Shown here: positions 17,504-26,202 of the stretch, piece after piece
Position numbering within the stretch: the first letter of the stretch is position 1
Layout: each line of letters begins with the position of its first letter
Assembly: GCA_026984515.1 (NCBI GenBank)
Contig: JALSRZ010000118.1
Coordinates: 1-44,801, forward strand
Direction of reading: 5' to 3'
Source of the DNA: Thiohalobacter sp.
GTDB lineage: Bacteria; Pseudomonadota; Gammaproteobacteria; DSM-19610
Length of the DNA: 44,801 nt
Translations under genes and position numbers: made by a program
The notes under the pieces: model-generated
What the model was told of the DNA's origin: nothing
The model's database searches: none
Seen by the model: the letters and a program-made list of their open reading frames with translations, nothing else

Positions 17504-19684
17504 TCAGCTGCGATGGTGTTTTTTACTGCGGTGATGCCGGTCACGCCGGGATAATCCGGGACGCCCGGCATCGTCACTGGAATCATCGTCTGCGTCAGGC
17601 CTGCGCGCCTCGGCAAAGGCCCGCATGGCACTTTTCATCAGGCGTTTTCGGAGTCCGTACCCCAACTTGCCGGCGCGGCTCAATTCCTTCAGCGCCCTGG
17701 TGACACAATGTCGGTAACTGTGCCTGCTATTCCAGTCGGCATCGTAGCTGCAGGGAATTTCGGGCAATACCAGCTGTTCCGAAGCATGCAGTCCGTAAAA
17801 CCGGTTTCGCACCCCTCCCGGCCACAGCACATCCAGCGTGCCCTTGTGCGCGTCCGCCAGTCCCAGGTTGACCACGAGGCTGTCCTGCGAGGCATAGCTT
17901 GCACCACCCAGCACCGGTCGCATCACCGCTTTGCCACCCTCCGGGGTAAAGCGAACCACCGCACCGATCGCATCCCGGTTGACCCGACCCCGGGAGGTCA
18001 AACCCACGGTACCCATCAGGCGCACACTGGCCCAGTGGTTGCCATTGCCGGCACTGCTGATCTCTACCGACAGGCTGCCATCCACCGGCTCCATGCCGTT
18101 CCAGACAAACTCGCTTGCACTGACCGGTGTGAATGACGGGAAGAAGAAGGCCGAGGCGTCATTGGCACTACCGTAGTCAACATTGTAGGGAACCAGTGGC
18201 AGAGGTTCCGGCATATCAAAGCTGGAGACCGATACGATATCGACAAAGCCGTCGTTGTTCAGGTCACCACCGGCTACACCCTGCACATTGCGGCGCGAAT
18301 GGTTGGTCGATCCCGCCAGAGCATCCAGATCGTACTCGAATCCGGCAGCACCATTGTTTCTGAGGACAACGCCCGGGTTGGACGCCTCCACGAACGGGCC
18401 TACATCAAGACCACCCTGGTAGATAATGTCGGTATCCCCGTCATTGTCATAGTCCGTCATGATGCCTCCCCAGCCAAAGGGCGTGGCCAGCAGCGTACCC
18501 ACACCCGGGTCCGAGAAGCTGCCGTCGGACCGCCCCAGGAACCAGCGGGAAGCAAAACTGCCCAGCGTGTACGGGAATGGCCTCGGAACCAGCGTAAACA
18601 TGTAGTCGCCCAGGTTGGTGACGAACATATCCATGTTTCCGTCGGCATCCAGGTCGCCGAAGGACAGGCTCATCCACGCCCCGACCCGGTTCAGTCCAGC
18701 CTCTACATTGACGTCTGTGAAAGTGCCCGTACCATCGTTCTGCATCAGATGAATCATGCCGCGGTCAAAACCGCCGTGTGCGGGATCCAGTACTTCCCCC
18801 TGGTCATCCACCATGACGATATCGGCGTCACCATCCTGGTCGTAATCCACCATGGCGATGGCCCAGGTGATGCCGGCAGAACCCTTGAGTTCGGGCGGGA
18901 AACCGGACAGATCACGAATACCCGAGGTCGCGCTGCGATCCACAAATACATTGTTTCCCTCATTGACGAACAGCTGGTTGTGTTCGATATCCCCGAAGGC
19001 GTCAAAGATCTCGAAGCGGTCGTTCCAGCTGCTCCAGGTATTGGCCACCACGATATCCAGCAGGCCGTCGCCATTCACATCGCCCATGGAACAACCTGAT
19101 GGATTCAGATCACCGCCACCGGTGCCACTACCGGCACTGATTTCGATAAATGCTCCGGCGCCGTCATTTTCAAACAACCGGTTCGGCATACCGGTGCCCA
19201 GCACGTAAAGATCCTCGTCACCGTCGTTATCGATATCACCAAAACAGGCGCCGGTACCGTCCAGGTCAACGGCTGCCACGCCTGCACTGCCGGCAACATC
19301 AATGAAGGCCAGCGTGCCGGATTCCTGCAACTGGTTGGCAAACAGCGCGTTGGGTGCACCGGGACCATTGGTGACGTACATATCCTGATCGCCGTCACCG
19401 TCGTAATCAAAGATCACCACTCCGGGGGCCCCGTGTGATTTCATCGGGATCATCGGCGCTTCTGAAAACAGCAAAACGGGCTGCGCCTTCAGCGCATCGA
19501 ACAGGGCATCCCGGGGGGATTCCTGCCGTGCATAGTCAAGACCGCTTCCCGCATCCGTGGCGATATCCCGGAAAGTCACCCCGTCGGTAGCGCCTGCCTT
19601 CGCGGCCGATGAACAGACCGCGACCGCAAGCACGGATGCAAACAGTCTGCCGACAGCACAATTACGTACAGCATTATATTTCAT
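17504..19684 (-). CDS. Exported FG-GAP/ASPIC-UnbV beta-propeller protein 3
   Basis: A 726-residue paralogue and the first of the three in transcription order. ATG 19684 is chosen for its AAGGAGG Shine-Dalgarno 5 bases upstream and a signal peptide ending near 'CSSAAKAGA'. It has the same layout: seven calcium loops (DYDGDGDQD to DLNNDGFVD), ASPIC domain, then EIPCSYDADW, YRHCV and DDDSSD with a His/Arg/Lys-rich end. Four cysteines are shared by all three copies: one before loop 2, one before loop 3, and two in the C-terminal module. That suggests two disulfides in an exported protein. The TIM-barrel gene lies 45 bp upstream. Confidence 0.88.
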   Translation of the reverse strand: MKYNAVRNCAVGRLFASVLAVAVCSSAAKAGATDGVTFRDIATDAGSGLDYARQESPRDALFDALKAQPVLLFSEAPMIPMKSHGAPGVVIFDYDGDGDQDMYVTNGPGAPNALFANQLQESGTLAFIDVAGSAGVAAVDLDGTGACFGDIDNDGDEDLYVLGTGMPNRLFENDGAGAFIEISAGSGTGGGDLNPSGCSMGDVNGDGLLDIVVANTWSSWNDRFEIFDAFGDIEHNQLFVNEGNNVFVDRSATSGIRDLSGFPPELKGSAGITWAIAMVDYDQDGDADIVMVDDQGEVLDPAHGGFDRGMIHLMQNDGTGTFTDVNVEAGLNRVGAWMSLSFGDLDADGNMDMFVTNLGDYMFTLVPRPFPYTLGSFASRWFLGRSDGSFSDPGVGTLLATPFGWGGIMTDYDNDGDTDIIYQGGLDVGPFVEASNPGVVLRNNGAAGFEYDLDALAGSTNHSRRNVQGVAGGDLNNDGFVDIVSVSSFDMPEPLPLVPYNVDYGSANDASAFFFPSFTPVSASEFVWNGMEPVDGSLSVEISSAGNGNHWASVRLMGTVGLTSRGRVNRDAIGAVVRFTPEGGKAVMRPVLGGASYASQDSLVVNLGLADAHKGTLDVLWPGGVRNRFYGLHASEQLVLPEIPCSYDADWNSRHSYRHCVTRALKELSRAGKLGYGLRKRLMKSAMRAFAEARRPDADDDSSDDAGRPGLSRRDRHHRSKKHHRS

Positions 19685-19729
19685 ACCCACCTCCTTCATG
19701 TATTTTTGTAGGTTCGTGTCAAAACATCC

Positions 19730-20635
19730 TCAAATGGTAGCCAGCATCTCCGCCGGCGCCGTATACCTCCCTGCATCAAACAGCTTGTTGCGTTTGCACA
19801 TGCCCTCATAGACCACGCGTATATCGCGTACATGCCGGATCGCACTGTCCACGCTGTCGCAGGGCACGCGAAAATCCTCTATGGAACAGTCTCCTGTGTA
19901 GCCGCTCTTTCGGATCAGAAAGATCAGGTAGGGCCAGTCGAGCATGCCCTGTTGCATGGCGGACCACTCCCAGGTCCACCCTTCGTCAGAAACCTTCCAG
20001 CTCACATTTTTTACATGCACGTTGGCGATGTAGTCACGGATCAGTGACAGGCCGTATTCCCAGTCTTCCTTCCCCTCAACCATCATGTTGGCCGGATCAA
20101 AGGTAATACCCACATAGCGCGGATCCAGTTCCCGCACCAGCATGAAAGCACTGCTGAAGCTGCTCATCACCGTGCCCCAGTGCAGTTCAAGGAGTACCCG
20201 GATTCCGGCATTCCCTGCTTTCTGCTCCAGCCTCAACAGGGAGAGCTTGAGGGCGTTGATCAACTCGTGGGGAGCAAGATGGCTTTGATAAGAGGGTATT
20301 GCTTCGCTGATGTTGGCCTGGCTGGCTACAGCAGCCCTGGCCGCCCGCGGCAGCACCACCCGAACCTGCGGAACCTGCATGCGCTGTGCTGCTTCGATCA
20401 GGGCATCCACTGCCGTCTCATCCTCGATTGGTATATACGAATTGAGGACCGCAAGCTTCAGGCCGCGGTCGGCAACGGCACGCGCTACCCGCGAACCGTT
20501 GACGGTAAGCTCACCCAGGCTCTGGTGGTAACTGTCTGCCACGCGCAGCTCTATACCGCTGCATCCTGATGCAGCCGCGATACCCAGGGATTGGCGAAAA
20601 TCAAAACCGGGAAGAGTCGATGTGCACAAGTTCAT
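19730..20635 (-). CDS. Xylose-isomerase-like TIM-barrel protein (sugar phosphate isomerase/epimerase family)
   Basis: A 301-residue AP-endonuclease-2/xylose-isomerase-like barrel. Likely metal ligands are E150 (LLELHWG), D180 (ITFDPANM), H207 (NVHVKN) and E253 (SIEDF). Where many relatives have D-x-x-H after strand 6, this one has D-P-A-N. ATG 20635 has GGAGG 6 bases upstream. The family includes isomerases, epimerases and 3-dehydroshikimate dehydratases. Since the next gene upstream encodes a UbiD-type decarboxylase, a dehydratase or isomerase step feeding or following a decarboxylation is a reasonable guess, not a demonstration. It lacks a signal peptide, so it should act in the cytoplasm. 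Confidence 0.85.
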   Translation of the reverse strand: MNLCTSTLPGFDFRQSLGIAAASGCSGIELRVADSYHQSLGELTVNGSRVARAVADRGLKLAVLNSYIPIEDETAVDALIEAAQRMQVPQVRVVLPRAARAAVASQANISEAIPSYQSHLAPHELINALKLSLLRLEQKAGNAGIRVLLELHWGTVMSSFSSAFMLVRELDPRYVGITFDPANMMVEGKEDWEYGLSLIRDYIANVHVKNVSWKVSDEGWTWEWSAMQQGMLDWPYLIFLIRKSGYTGDCSIEDFRVPCDSVDSAIRHVRDIRVVYEGMCKRNKLFDAGRYTAPAEMLATI

Positions 20636-20697
20636 TTGCAACCTCCATTGATTTACTACAACAGTCCATGGTCAACACCAGCCTTGCTGGCATTACT

Positions 20698-22203
20698 TCA
20701 ACTCAATCCGCCCGCGCTCCGACTCACCCGGTCGCCTGGAATGAACCGGCTTATGTCCACTTCCTCGAACTTCGCCCGCTGAAATCGATCACGCATACGA
20801 TAGGGAACCGTACAGTCGAATATGGTTTTGCAGGACACTCCCTCCGCCGCGATCGATGCACTGAAATCCGGGGATTGGGAAGGATCGAGGGGGTGGCAGC
20901 GCACGCCGGGGATAAACACGGTGCTTGCATCCCCCTGGTAACGCGTGGTCATGGCCCACAACACATCATTACTATCGAAAATATTCACATCTTCATCCAC
21001 CAGGATGACGTGTTTTAGTTCGGAAAAGGCTGCAAATGCAGTCAGTGCAGCCTGTCGCTGACGCCCTTCATCGGCTTCCGAACGCTTGTGGAACTGCATA
21101 ATCGCCAGGTATTTCCCCCCACCGGCCGAATGTGCGTACACATTGAGCAGGCGACCGGGCATGCTGTTCTCGACCAGGCGCAGAATACTTGCCTCGGTTG
21201 GAATCCCGGCGAGGTTAACGTGTTCTTCACCGGGGCCAATGATGGTTTGCAGTATCGGGTCAAGGCGGTGTGTTACGGCCGTAACGCGTATGACCGGAAG
21301 CTCGGCCTGTGCTGTGCCCAGATAACCCGGGAACTCGGGCATGGCATACCCCGTACCGGTATTGATATCCTCGCGGATTCTTTCCCCGGGGAGTATTTCG
21401 CCCTCGATAACGATCTCGGCACGGGCGATGGCTTTTGCATGCACCGATACGCAATCCACCAGCTCCACAGGGCGCTTGCGCAAACCGCCGGCGATGGTGA
21501 GTTCATCGAAACCCAGGGGGGTGGTTGGTGGCTCGAAACACGCGCTGAGATAGATAGCCGGGTCCAGCCCCATATTGATGGAAACCGGCAGGGGTTTCCC
21601 GGCCTGTTCCGCCTTGATCCTGAACTGGTCAATATGACGTCCGGGTACAAAAAATACGCTCAGGCGGTCCGGACCCTGCACACAGAGGCGGTGGATGGTT
21701 ACGTCAGCCTCACCGGTTTCCGGGTCTTCCGCGCGGATCAGCCCCATGTTGAAATACGGCCCCGCATCCTGACGGGTGTTCGTGGGGGCGGGGATCAGTT
21801 TCCTGATATCGAATGGTGCCCGGTGCACACACTGCTGACAGGGCGCCTGTCCTGCCTGGACGGTAACGGGTGCAACGGTGTGCTCAAGCGCTCGCAACAG
21901 GTCAAATGGCAGGCGCTCCACACTGGAGTCGAGCAGTATGGCCGTGCGCTCCCGACTGGCCAGCATACCGGTCAGTACACGCATATCGAAGCCCCTGACC
22001 CGCTCAAACAACATCGCTGGTCCGATACGGGTTGGTGGTGCTACCGGCGTACCCGCCCCGATCCGCCGGTACACGCCCGCAAGCTCGGCGTTGGCATCAA
22101 CGGGCTCCCGGGTCGACAGGAGCTGCCCAGGCCGCAACGCTAGCCGCTGCAAGGCCGACCTGAGATCACAAACCGTGGTTGAAATCTCAGGAAGGCAGCT
22201 CAT
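20698..22203 (-). CDS. UbiD-family prenylated-FMN decarboxylase
   Basis: A 501-residue member of the UbiD family, enzymes that (de)carboxylate aromatic or alpha,beta-unsaturated acids with prenylated FMN. Visible family features are 'DPETGEADVTIHR' with the expected active-site Arg172, the Glu-rich 'AEIVIEGEILPGE' (262-274) and 'MPEFPGYLG' (288-296). The paired cysteines at 122 and 125 (PCQQC) are unusual. ATG 22203 fits the family N terminus best; a TTG at 22251 would add 16 residues. It is the first gene of the six-gene operon and diverges from LysR-2. No ubiX flavin prenyltransferase gene is in the window, so the cofactor must come from elsewhere in the genome. Substrate unknown. Confidence 0.88.
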   Translation of the reverse strand: MSCLPEISTTVCDLRSALQRLALRPGQLLSTREPVDANAELAGVYRRIGAGTPVAPPTRIGPAMLFERVRGFDMRVLTGMLASRERTAILLDSSVERLPFDLLRALEHTVAPVTVQAGQAPCQQCVHRAPFDIRKLIPAPTNTRQDAGPYFNMGLIRAEDPETGEADVTIHRLCVQGPDRLSVFFVPGRHIDQFRIKAEQAGKPLPVSINMGLDPAIYLSACFEPPTTPLGFDELTIAGGLRKRPVELVDCVSVHAKAIARAEIVIEGEILPGERIREDINTGTGYAMPEFPGYLGTAQAELPVIRVTAVTHRLDPILQTIIGPGEEHVNLAGIPTEASILRLVENSMPGRLLNVYAHSAGGGKYLAIMQFHKRSEADEGRQRQAALTAFAAFSELKHVILVDEDVNIFDSNDVLWAMTTRYQGDASTVFIPGVRCHPLDPSQSPDFSASIAAEGVSCKTIFDCTVPYRMRDRFQRAKFEEVDISRFIPGDRVSRSAGGLS

Positions 22204-22213
22204 TCCACACCCA

Positions 22214-22230
22214 CATGTACTGTATACATG
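22214..22230. promoter_or_regulatory. Dyad CATGTA-N5-TACATG just upstream of ubiD
   Basis: A perfect 6-bp inverted repeat with a 5-base centre, 11 bp before the ubiD ATG. Its half-site ATGTA/TACAT also forms the inner pair of the lysR-1 palindrome at 11112-11149. A regulatory role is inferred from that match. Confidence 0.4.
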
Positions 22231-22329
22231 CGGGAGCCGCAACAAGCGCAACCCCCTGCATAGTCATCATCCATGACCTGCTTCATCCCATGAACATGCC
22301 TGTCGGATTTTCCGTAAGTAAGCTGCCGG

Positions 22330-22342
22330 TTGCACAAGTGCA
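22330..22342. promoter_or_regulatory. Candidate LysR box (T-N11-A) upstream of ubiD
   Basis: T at 22330 and A at 22342 frame the dyad TGCAC-AA-GTGCA, the classic LTTR T-N11-A pattern. It lies 127-139 bp upstream of the ubiD start. The motif is short, so chance cannot be excluded. Confidence 0.4.
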
Positions 22343-22764
22343 TGAACAACGCTTACAGCTGTCTGCCATTGACGACAGGCTGCATGCAGCCGGGATTTTG
22401 TGTAACTTTGCAGCACAGCCCTGCCACTCTTCACTGAATCTCCCCCTGACCTTCACATAAGGTATGCCTGCGCCACCGGGTGGCCGGACCGTTTCCCGCA
22501 CCTGCAACCAACGGACAAGTAGAACAGGAGTGGCAAACTGCATGCACGCTACAGGAACCGTTCCATCTTATTACCCGCAAGAACCTGACCTGACGCTGAT
22601 AAAGAAAAAGCAGCGCACAGTACTGACTGTCCAGGCCCGGTTATTCACACGCAACACAAGGTTTCATTCACCTCTATACAACGTTCTATCTGGCATCCTG
22701 CCTGGCCGGCACCACGTTACCCGGCACCGGTTGATTCTAACCGAGCTGCATTCTAGAATCACGA

Positions 22765-22800
22765 ACATATAACAACAATGCGCATAGTTGATAAATATGT
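22765..22800. promoter_or_regulatory. 36-bp interrupted palindrome, candidate LysR-2 operator
   Basis: Outer arms ACATAT/ATATGT, middle arms CAAC/GTTG and a palindromic centre TGCGCA. It begins 84 bp and ends 48 bp before the lysR-2 ATG. ATAACAA occurs both here and in the lysR-1 palindrome, which fits the very similar DNA-binding domains of the two regulators. Confidence 0.5.
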
Positions 22801-22848
22801 GTTCTGGTAATTGGAACAATTCAGAAAAGGGAGGGAGAAGGCGGTATC

Positions 22849-23745
22849 ATGGATGACCTGAGACGGATGGTAATCTTCTCTCACGTGGTAGAAGCAAAGA
22901 GCTTCTCGGCGGCGGCGCAACGATTGGGCATTGCAAAGTCGGCGGTCAGTCGCCACATCGCCCTGCTGGAGAAAAGTGTTGGTGTGCGTTTACTGAACCG
23001 CACCACGCGCAGCCTCAACCTGACCGAGATCGGTGAAACCTATTATCAGGGTTGCGCCCGCATTGTTGCAGAAGCGGAAGAAGTGACCCGGCGCATCAGC
23101 ACGCTGCAGGACCAGATGTCCGGCACACTGCGGGTAGCCAGCCCCATCGTTCTTGGCAAACGTTATATCGCACCGCTGCTGGCTGACTTCGTTCAACAGC
23201 ACCAGTCCCTGCACGTCGAACTGGTCCTGGAAGACCAGATGGTAGATATGGTGGAATCGGGTATCGATGTCGGGGTTCGCGTTGGCTGGCTCAAGGACTC
23301 CATGCTGCTGGCACGAAAAATTGCAGAGTCACCGCGCCTGTTATGCGCTTCCCCCGCCTACATTGAACGCATGGGAAAACCGGAATGCCCCGAACAACTG
23401 GCCAAACACGACTGGATTATTTTTTCGCTGCTGCCCACCCCGTACCACTGGACGTTTGTTAAAAACCGGTCAGAGAAGCGTATCCAGGTCAAGGGCAAGG
23501 TAAAAACCAACAACGCAGACGCTGTACGATCCTTCCTGTTGAACGGTACGGGACTGGCGGCATTATCCAGCTTTCTGGTTGCCGACGACATAAAGAACGG
23601 GCGCCTGGTACAACTCCTGCCGGACTACAATTGTGGCAGCGCCGGTATCTATGCGGTTTTTCAGGACCGTCGTTACCAGCAGGCCAAGGTACGGCTGTTC
23701 ATCGACTACATTAACGATCAGTTTGCGGACCTGCTGCCGGGATAG
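22849..23745 (+). CDS. LysR-family transcriptional regulator (LysR-2)
   Basis: A 298-residue LTTR, close paralogue of LysR-1. The helix-turn-helix SFSAAAQRLGIAKSAVSRHI is almost identical to that of LysR-1. The effector domain shares long stretches with it (ESPRLLCASPAYIERMG, IIFSLLPTP, NCGSAGIYAVFQDRRYQQA). GGGAGGGAGAAGG lies just before the ATG. It diverges from the ubiD operon, which is the most likely target. Differences between the two effector domains suggest related but distinct inducers, or steps of one pathway. It converges with hslO. Confidence 0.94.
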   Translation: MDDLRRMVIFSHVVEAKSFSAAAQRLGIAKSAVSRHIALLEKSVGVRLLNRTTRSLNLTEIGETYYQGCARIVAEAEEVTRRISTLQDQMSGTLRVASPIVLGKRYIAPLLADFVQQHQSLHVELVLEDQMVDMVESGIDVGVRVGWLKDSMLLARKIAESPRLLCASPAYIERMGKPECPEQLAKHDWIIFSLLPTPYHWTFVKNRSEKRIQVKGKVKTNNADAVRSFLLNGTGLAALSSFLVADDIKNGRLVQLLPDYNCGSAGIYAVFQDRRYQQAKVRLFIDYINDQFADLLPG

Positions 23746-23769
23746 AAGTCCGGTGAGAAATCCGGCTTA
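23746..23769. repeat. Family A repeat, short end remnant
   Basis: These 24 bp between converging lysR-2 and hslO read GAAGTCCGGTGAGAAATCCG followed by GCTT. They match the right end of the 7384-7567 element with three or so differences. The hslO stop codon overlaps it. It is short, so it is a weaker call than the other copies. Confidence 0.5.
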
Positions 23770-24645
23770 GTGGCGTGTGTGCGGAACTTCGGGCTGATCC
23801 GCGGCCGCGAACAGGCGCTCTACATCGACCCGGTCAAAGCTGTACAGCTGCGCACAGAACTCGCAGTTCACACTGACGTTGCCCTGCTCCTCCAGGATAT
23901 CCTGTACTTCATCGTATCCCAGCCCACGCAACATGGTTGCAATGCGTTCGCTGGAACAGGAGCAGCGGAAACTGACCGGCTCCGCTTCAAACAGGCGGAC
24001 ATCCTGCTCGTGGTACAGTCGCCGCAACAGTTCACGCGTGGGCAGGTGCAGCAACTCGTCTGCTGAAATCGTATCGCCTAGACAGACGTCATGCTCCCAG
24101 TCCGCAGCGTCGACATCCCTGCCGGGCAGACGCTGCAGCAACATACCGCAGGCACGTTCAGCGTCTGCAGCCAGCCACAGTCGCGTGTCCAGCTGCTCGG
24201 ACTGCCGGAAGTAGTTTTCCAGCGTGGCGGTAAGACTGGCCTCCTCGATTGCGACCAGTCCCTGGTAACGCTCTCCGCCCGTCCCGGGATCAATAGTAAG
24301 CATCAGGCGTGCCTTACCGACCTGTTCGGGAAGAGGCGCGACCGGCACCTCACCGCCCCAGTGTGCCAGCGCACGCAAGGTGCGTTGCGCCGTCACTTCG
24401 ACCAGCAGCAGGCTGAGCGGCCCTTCGCCCCGCAGTTGCAGCTGCAGGAAACCGTCTATCTTGATGGTTGCGGATAGCAGGGTGGCGGCCACCAGGGCCT
24501 GGCCGAGCAGTTCGCGCACTGGTGCGGGGTAGTCCTTGCGTTCGAGCACCGCCTGCCAGCTGGCATCCAGGTGCACCAGCTCCCCGCGCACGTCGCTGCG
24601 CTCGAACACGAAACGGTGCAGGCAATCGTTATCACGTGATGACAT
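23767..24645 (-). CDS. hslO: Redox-regulated chaperone Hsp33
   Basis: Hsp33 is a cytoplasmic holdase switched on by oxidative unfolding. The 292-residue length is normal. The C-terminal zinc switch is intact: C228-x-C230 (FRCSCSSER) and C261-x2-C264 (VNCEFCAQLYSF). The N-terminal domain includes 'LVAATLLSATIKIDGFLQLQLRGEGPL' type segments seen in the family. It is 50 bp behind gatB on the same strand and may be read through from the gat operon. Confidence 0.96.
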   Translation of the reverse strand: MSSRDNDCLHRFVFERSDVRGELVHLDASWQAVLERKDYPAPVRELLGQALVAATLLSATIKIDGFLQLQLRGEGPLSLLLVEVTAQRTLRALAHWGGEVPVAPLPEQVGKARLMLTIDPGTGGERYQGLVAIEEASLTATLENYFRQSEQLDTRLWLAADAERACGMLLQRLPGRDVDAADWEHDVCLGDTISADELLHLPTRELLRRLYHEQDVRLFEAEPVSFRCSCSSERIATMLRGLGYDEVQDILEEQGNVSVNCEFCAQLYSFDRVDVERLFAAADQPEVPHTRH

Positions 24646-24695
24646 ATCGGGGCAGCAGGCGTGGTCCGTCGCTATTCATCGAGCCGCGTTGACGG

Positions 24696-26132
24696 TCAAT
24701 CGGCGAGCATCTTCTTCAGCAGCTTGTTGACCTCCCCGGGATTCGCCTTGCCCTGGGTGGCTTTCATCACCTGGCCGACGAAGAAGCCCAGCAGTTTTTC
24801 CTGCCCGGCCCGGTACTGCTCGATCTGTTTGGGGCTGGCGTCCAGCACTTCGCGAATGATTTTTTCGATGGCACCGCTGTCGGTAATCTGGCGCAGTCCT
24901 TTTTTCTCGATGATGTCATCGGCACTGCCTTCGCCATTCCACATAGCCTCGAACACCTGTTTGGCGATCTTGCCCGAGATAGTGCCGTCGTTGATACGCT
25001 GCAGCATACCGCCCAGCAATTCGGGACTGACCGGGCTTGCGCTGATCTCCCTGCCCTCTTTATTAAGTACGCCGGCCACCTCACCCATCACCCAGTTGGC
25101 ACACAGCTTCCCTTCACCACCTGCGGCTGCAACGGTCTGCTCGAAATAGTCTGCCAGCTCCCGGCTGCCCGTCAGTGCCGTCGCATCCGACCGCGACAGC
25201 CCGAAGTCCTGCATGAAACGCTCGCGCTTTGCATCCGGCAACTCCGGCAACTCTTTTTCAACCTCGTCGATAAAGGCCTGGTCCAGCTCTACCGGCAACA
25301 GGTCCGGGTCGGGGAAGTAACGGTAGTCGTTCGCTTCTTCCTTGCTGCGCATGGAACGGGTTTCATCGCGGTCCGCGTCGTACAGGCGGGTTTCCTGCAC
25401 CACTTCTCCACCACCTTCGATCACCTCGATCTGGCGCTCCACTTCGTAATTGATGGCGCGCTCCACGAACCGGAACGAGTTGATGTTCTTGATCTCCGCC
25501 CGGGTACCGAAGGCTTCCTGCCCTTTGGGCCGGACCGAAACGTTGGCGTCACAACGGAAGGAGCCTTCCTGCATATTGCCGTCACAGATTTCCAGGTAAC
25601 GCACCAGCGCGTGAATTTTCTTCATGTAGGCGACCGCTTCGGCAGCCGAGCGCATATCCGGTTCAGAGACGATTTCCAGCAGCGGGGTTCCGGCGCGGTT
25701 GAGATCGATGCCGGTTTCACCCTGGAAATCCTCGTGCAGGGACTTGCCGGCGTCTTCTTCCAGGTGCGCGCGGGTAATCCCGATGCGCCGGGTTTCGCCG
25801 TCGGGCATGTCGATATCCAGGTACCCGTCGTGCACGATCGGCAACTCGAACTGGCTGATCTGGTAACCTTTGGGCAGGTCCGGGTAAAAATAGTTCTTGC
25901 GGGCAAACACCGAACGCCGCGCCACGCTGGAGTGGGTCGCGAGCCCGAATTTTGCCGCCATACGGACCACGCGGCCGTTCAGTACCGGCAGCACCCCGGG
26001 CAGCCCCAGGTCCACGGCGCAGGCCTGGGTGTTGGGCTCGGCACCGTACGCAGTGGAGGCCGCGGAGAAAATCTTGCTGCGCGTGGCCAGCTGTGCGTGT
26101 ATTTCCAGCCCGATGACGACTTCCCATTCCAT
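24696..26132 (-). CDS. gatB: Aspartyl/glutamyl-tRNA amidotransferase subunit B
   Basis: GatB activates the acyl group on mischarged Glu-tRNA(Gln) or Asp-tRNA(Asn) and accepts ammonia from GatA. The 478 residues show the canonical N terminus '[13 protein letters not shown]', the core '[16 protein letters not shown]', '[20 protein letters not shown]' and a C-terminal helical tRNA-binding (YqeY-like) domain ending '[13 protein letters not shown]'. GGAGAG precedes the ATG. Unlike gatC-gatA, there is a 130-bp gap from gatA, holding a strong inverted repeat. Confidence 0.97.
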   Translation of the reverse strand: MEWEVVIGLEIHAQLATRSKIFSAASTAYGAEPNTQACAVDLGLPGVLPVLNGRVVRMAAKFGLATHSSVARRSVFARKNYFYPDLPKGYQISQFELPIVHDGYLDIDMPDGETRRIGITRAHLEEDAGKSLHEDFQGETGIDLNRAGTPLLEIVSEPDMRSAAEAVAYMKKIHALVRYLEICDGNMQEGSFRCDANVSVRPKGQEAFGTRAEIKNINSFRFVERAINYEVERQIEVIEGGGEVVQETRLYDADRDETRSMRSKEEANDYRYFPDPDLLPVELDQAFIDEVEKELPELPDAKRERFMQDFGLSRSDATALTGSRELADYFEQTVAAAGGEGKLCANWVMGEVAGVLNKEGREISASPVSPELLGGMLQRINDGTISGKIAKQVFEAMWNGEGSADDIIEKKGLRQITDSGAIEKIIREVLDASPKQIEQYRAGQEKLLGFFVGQVMKATQGKANPGEVNKLLKKMLAD

Positions 26133-26202
26133 CTCTGTTTACTCTCCGCTTGTTCTGCTGTCTGGTCCGGCCGGGGTTTTAACGCCTGCCCTGCCGGGTT
26201 GC

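Larger units (their letters stand above)
22204..22848. other. 645-bp divergent intergenic region between ubiD and lysR-2
   Basis: I see no convincing gene here; the short open frames have no ribosome-binding site or recognisable product. The region contains three dyads (22214-22230, 22330-22342, 22765-22800) and a small palindrome TTCTAGAA at 22751. Its length is unusual for an LTTR-target gap and leaves room for a long leader or a small RNA, for which I have no direct evidence. Confidence 0.6.

Noticed and set aside
12974-19684. Tandem ~2.2-kb repeats taken as a CRISPR, phage or toxin array
   Set aside because: The repeats are whole paralogous genes with signal peptides and calcium loops. 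No integrase, recombinase, Rhs core or CRISPR spacer pattern is present.
22283-22772. Short open frames in the ubiD-lysR2 gap
   Set aside because: No Shine-Dalgarno, mixed composition and no recognisable motif; treated as non-coding.
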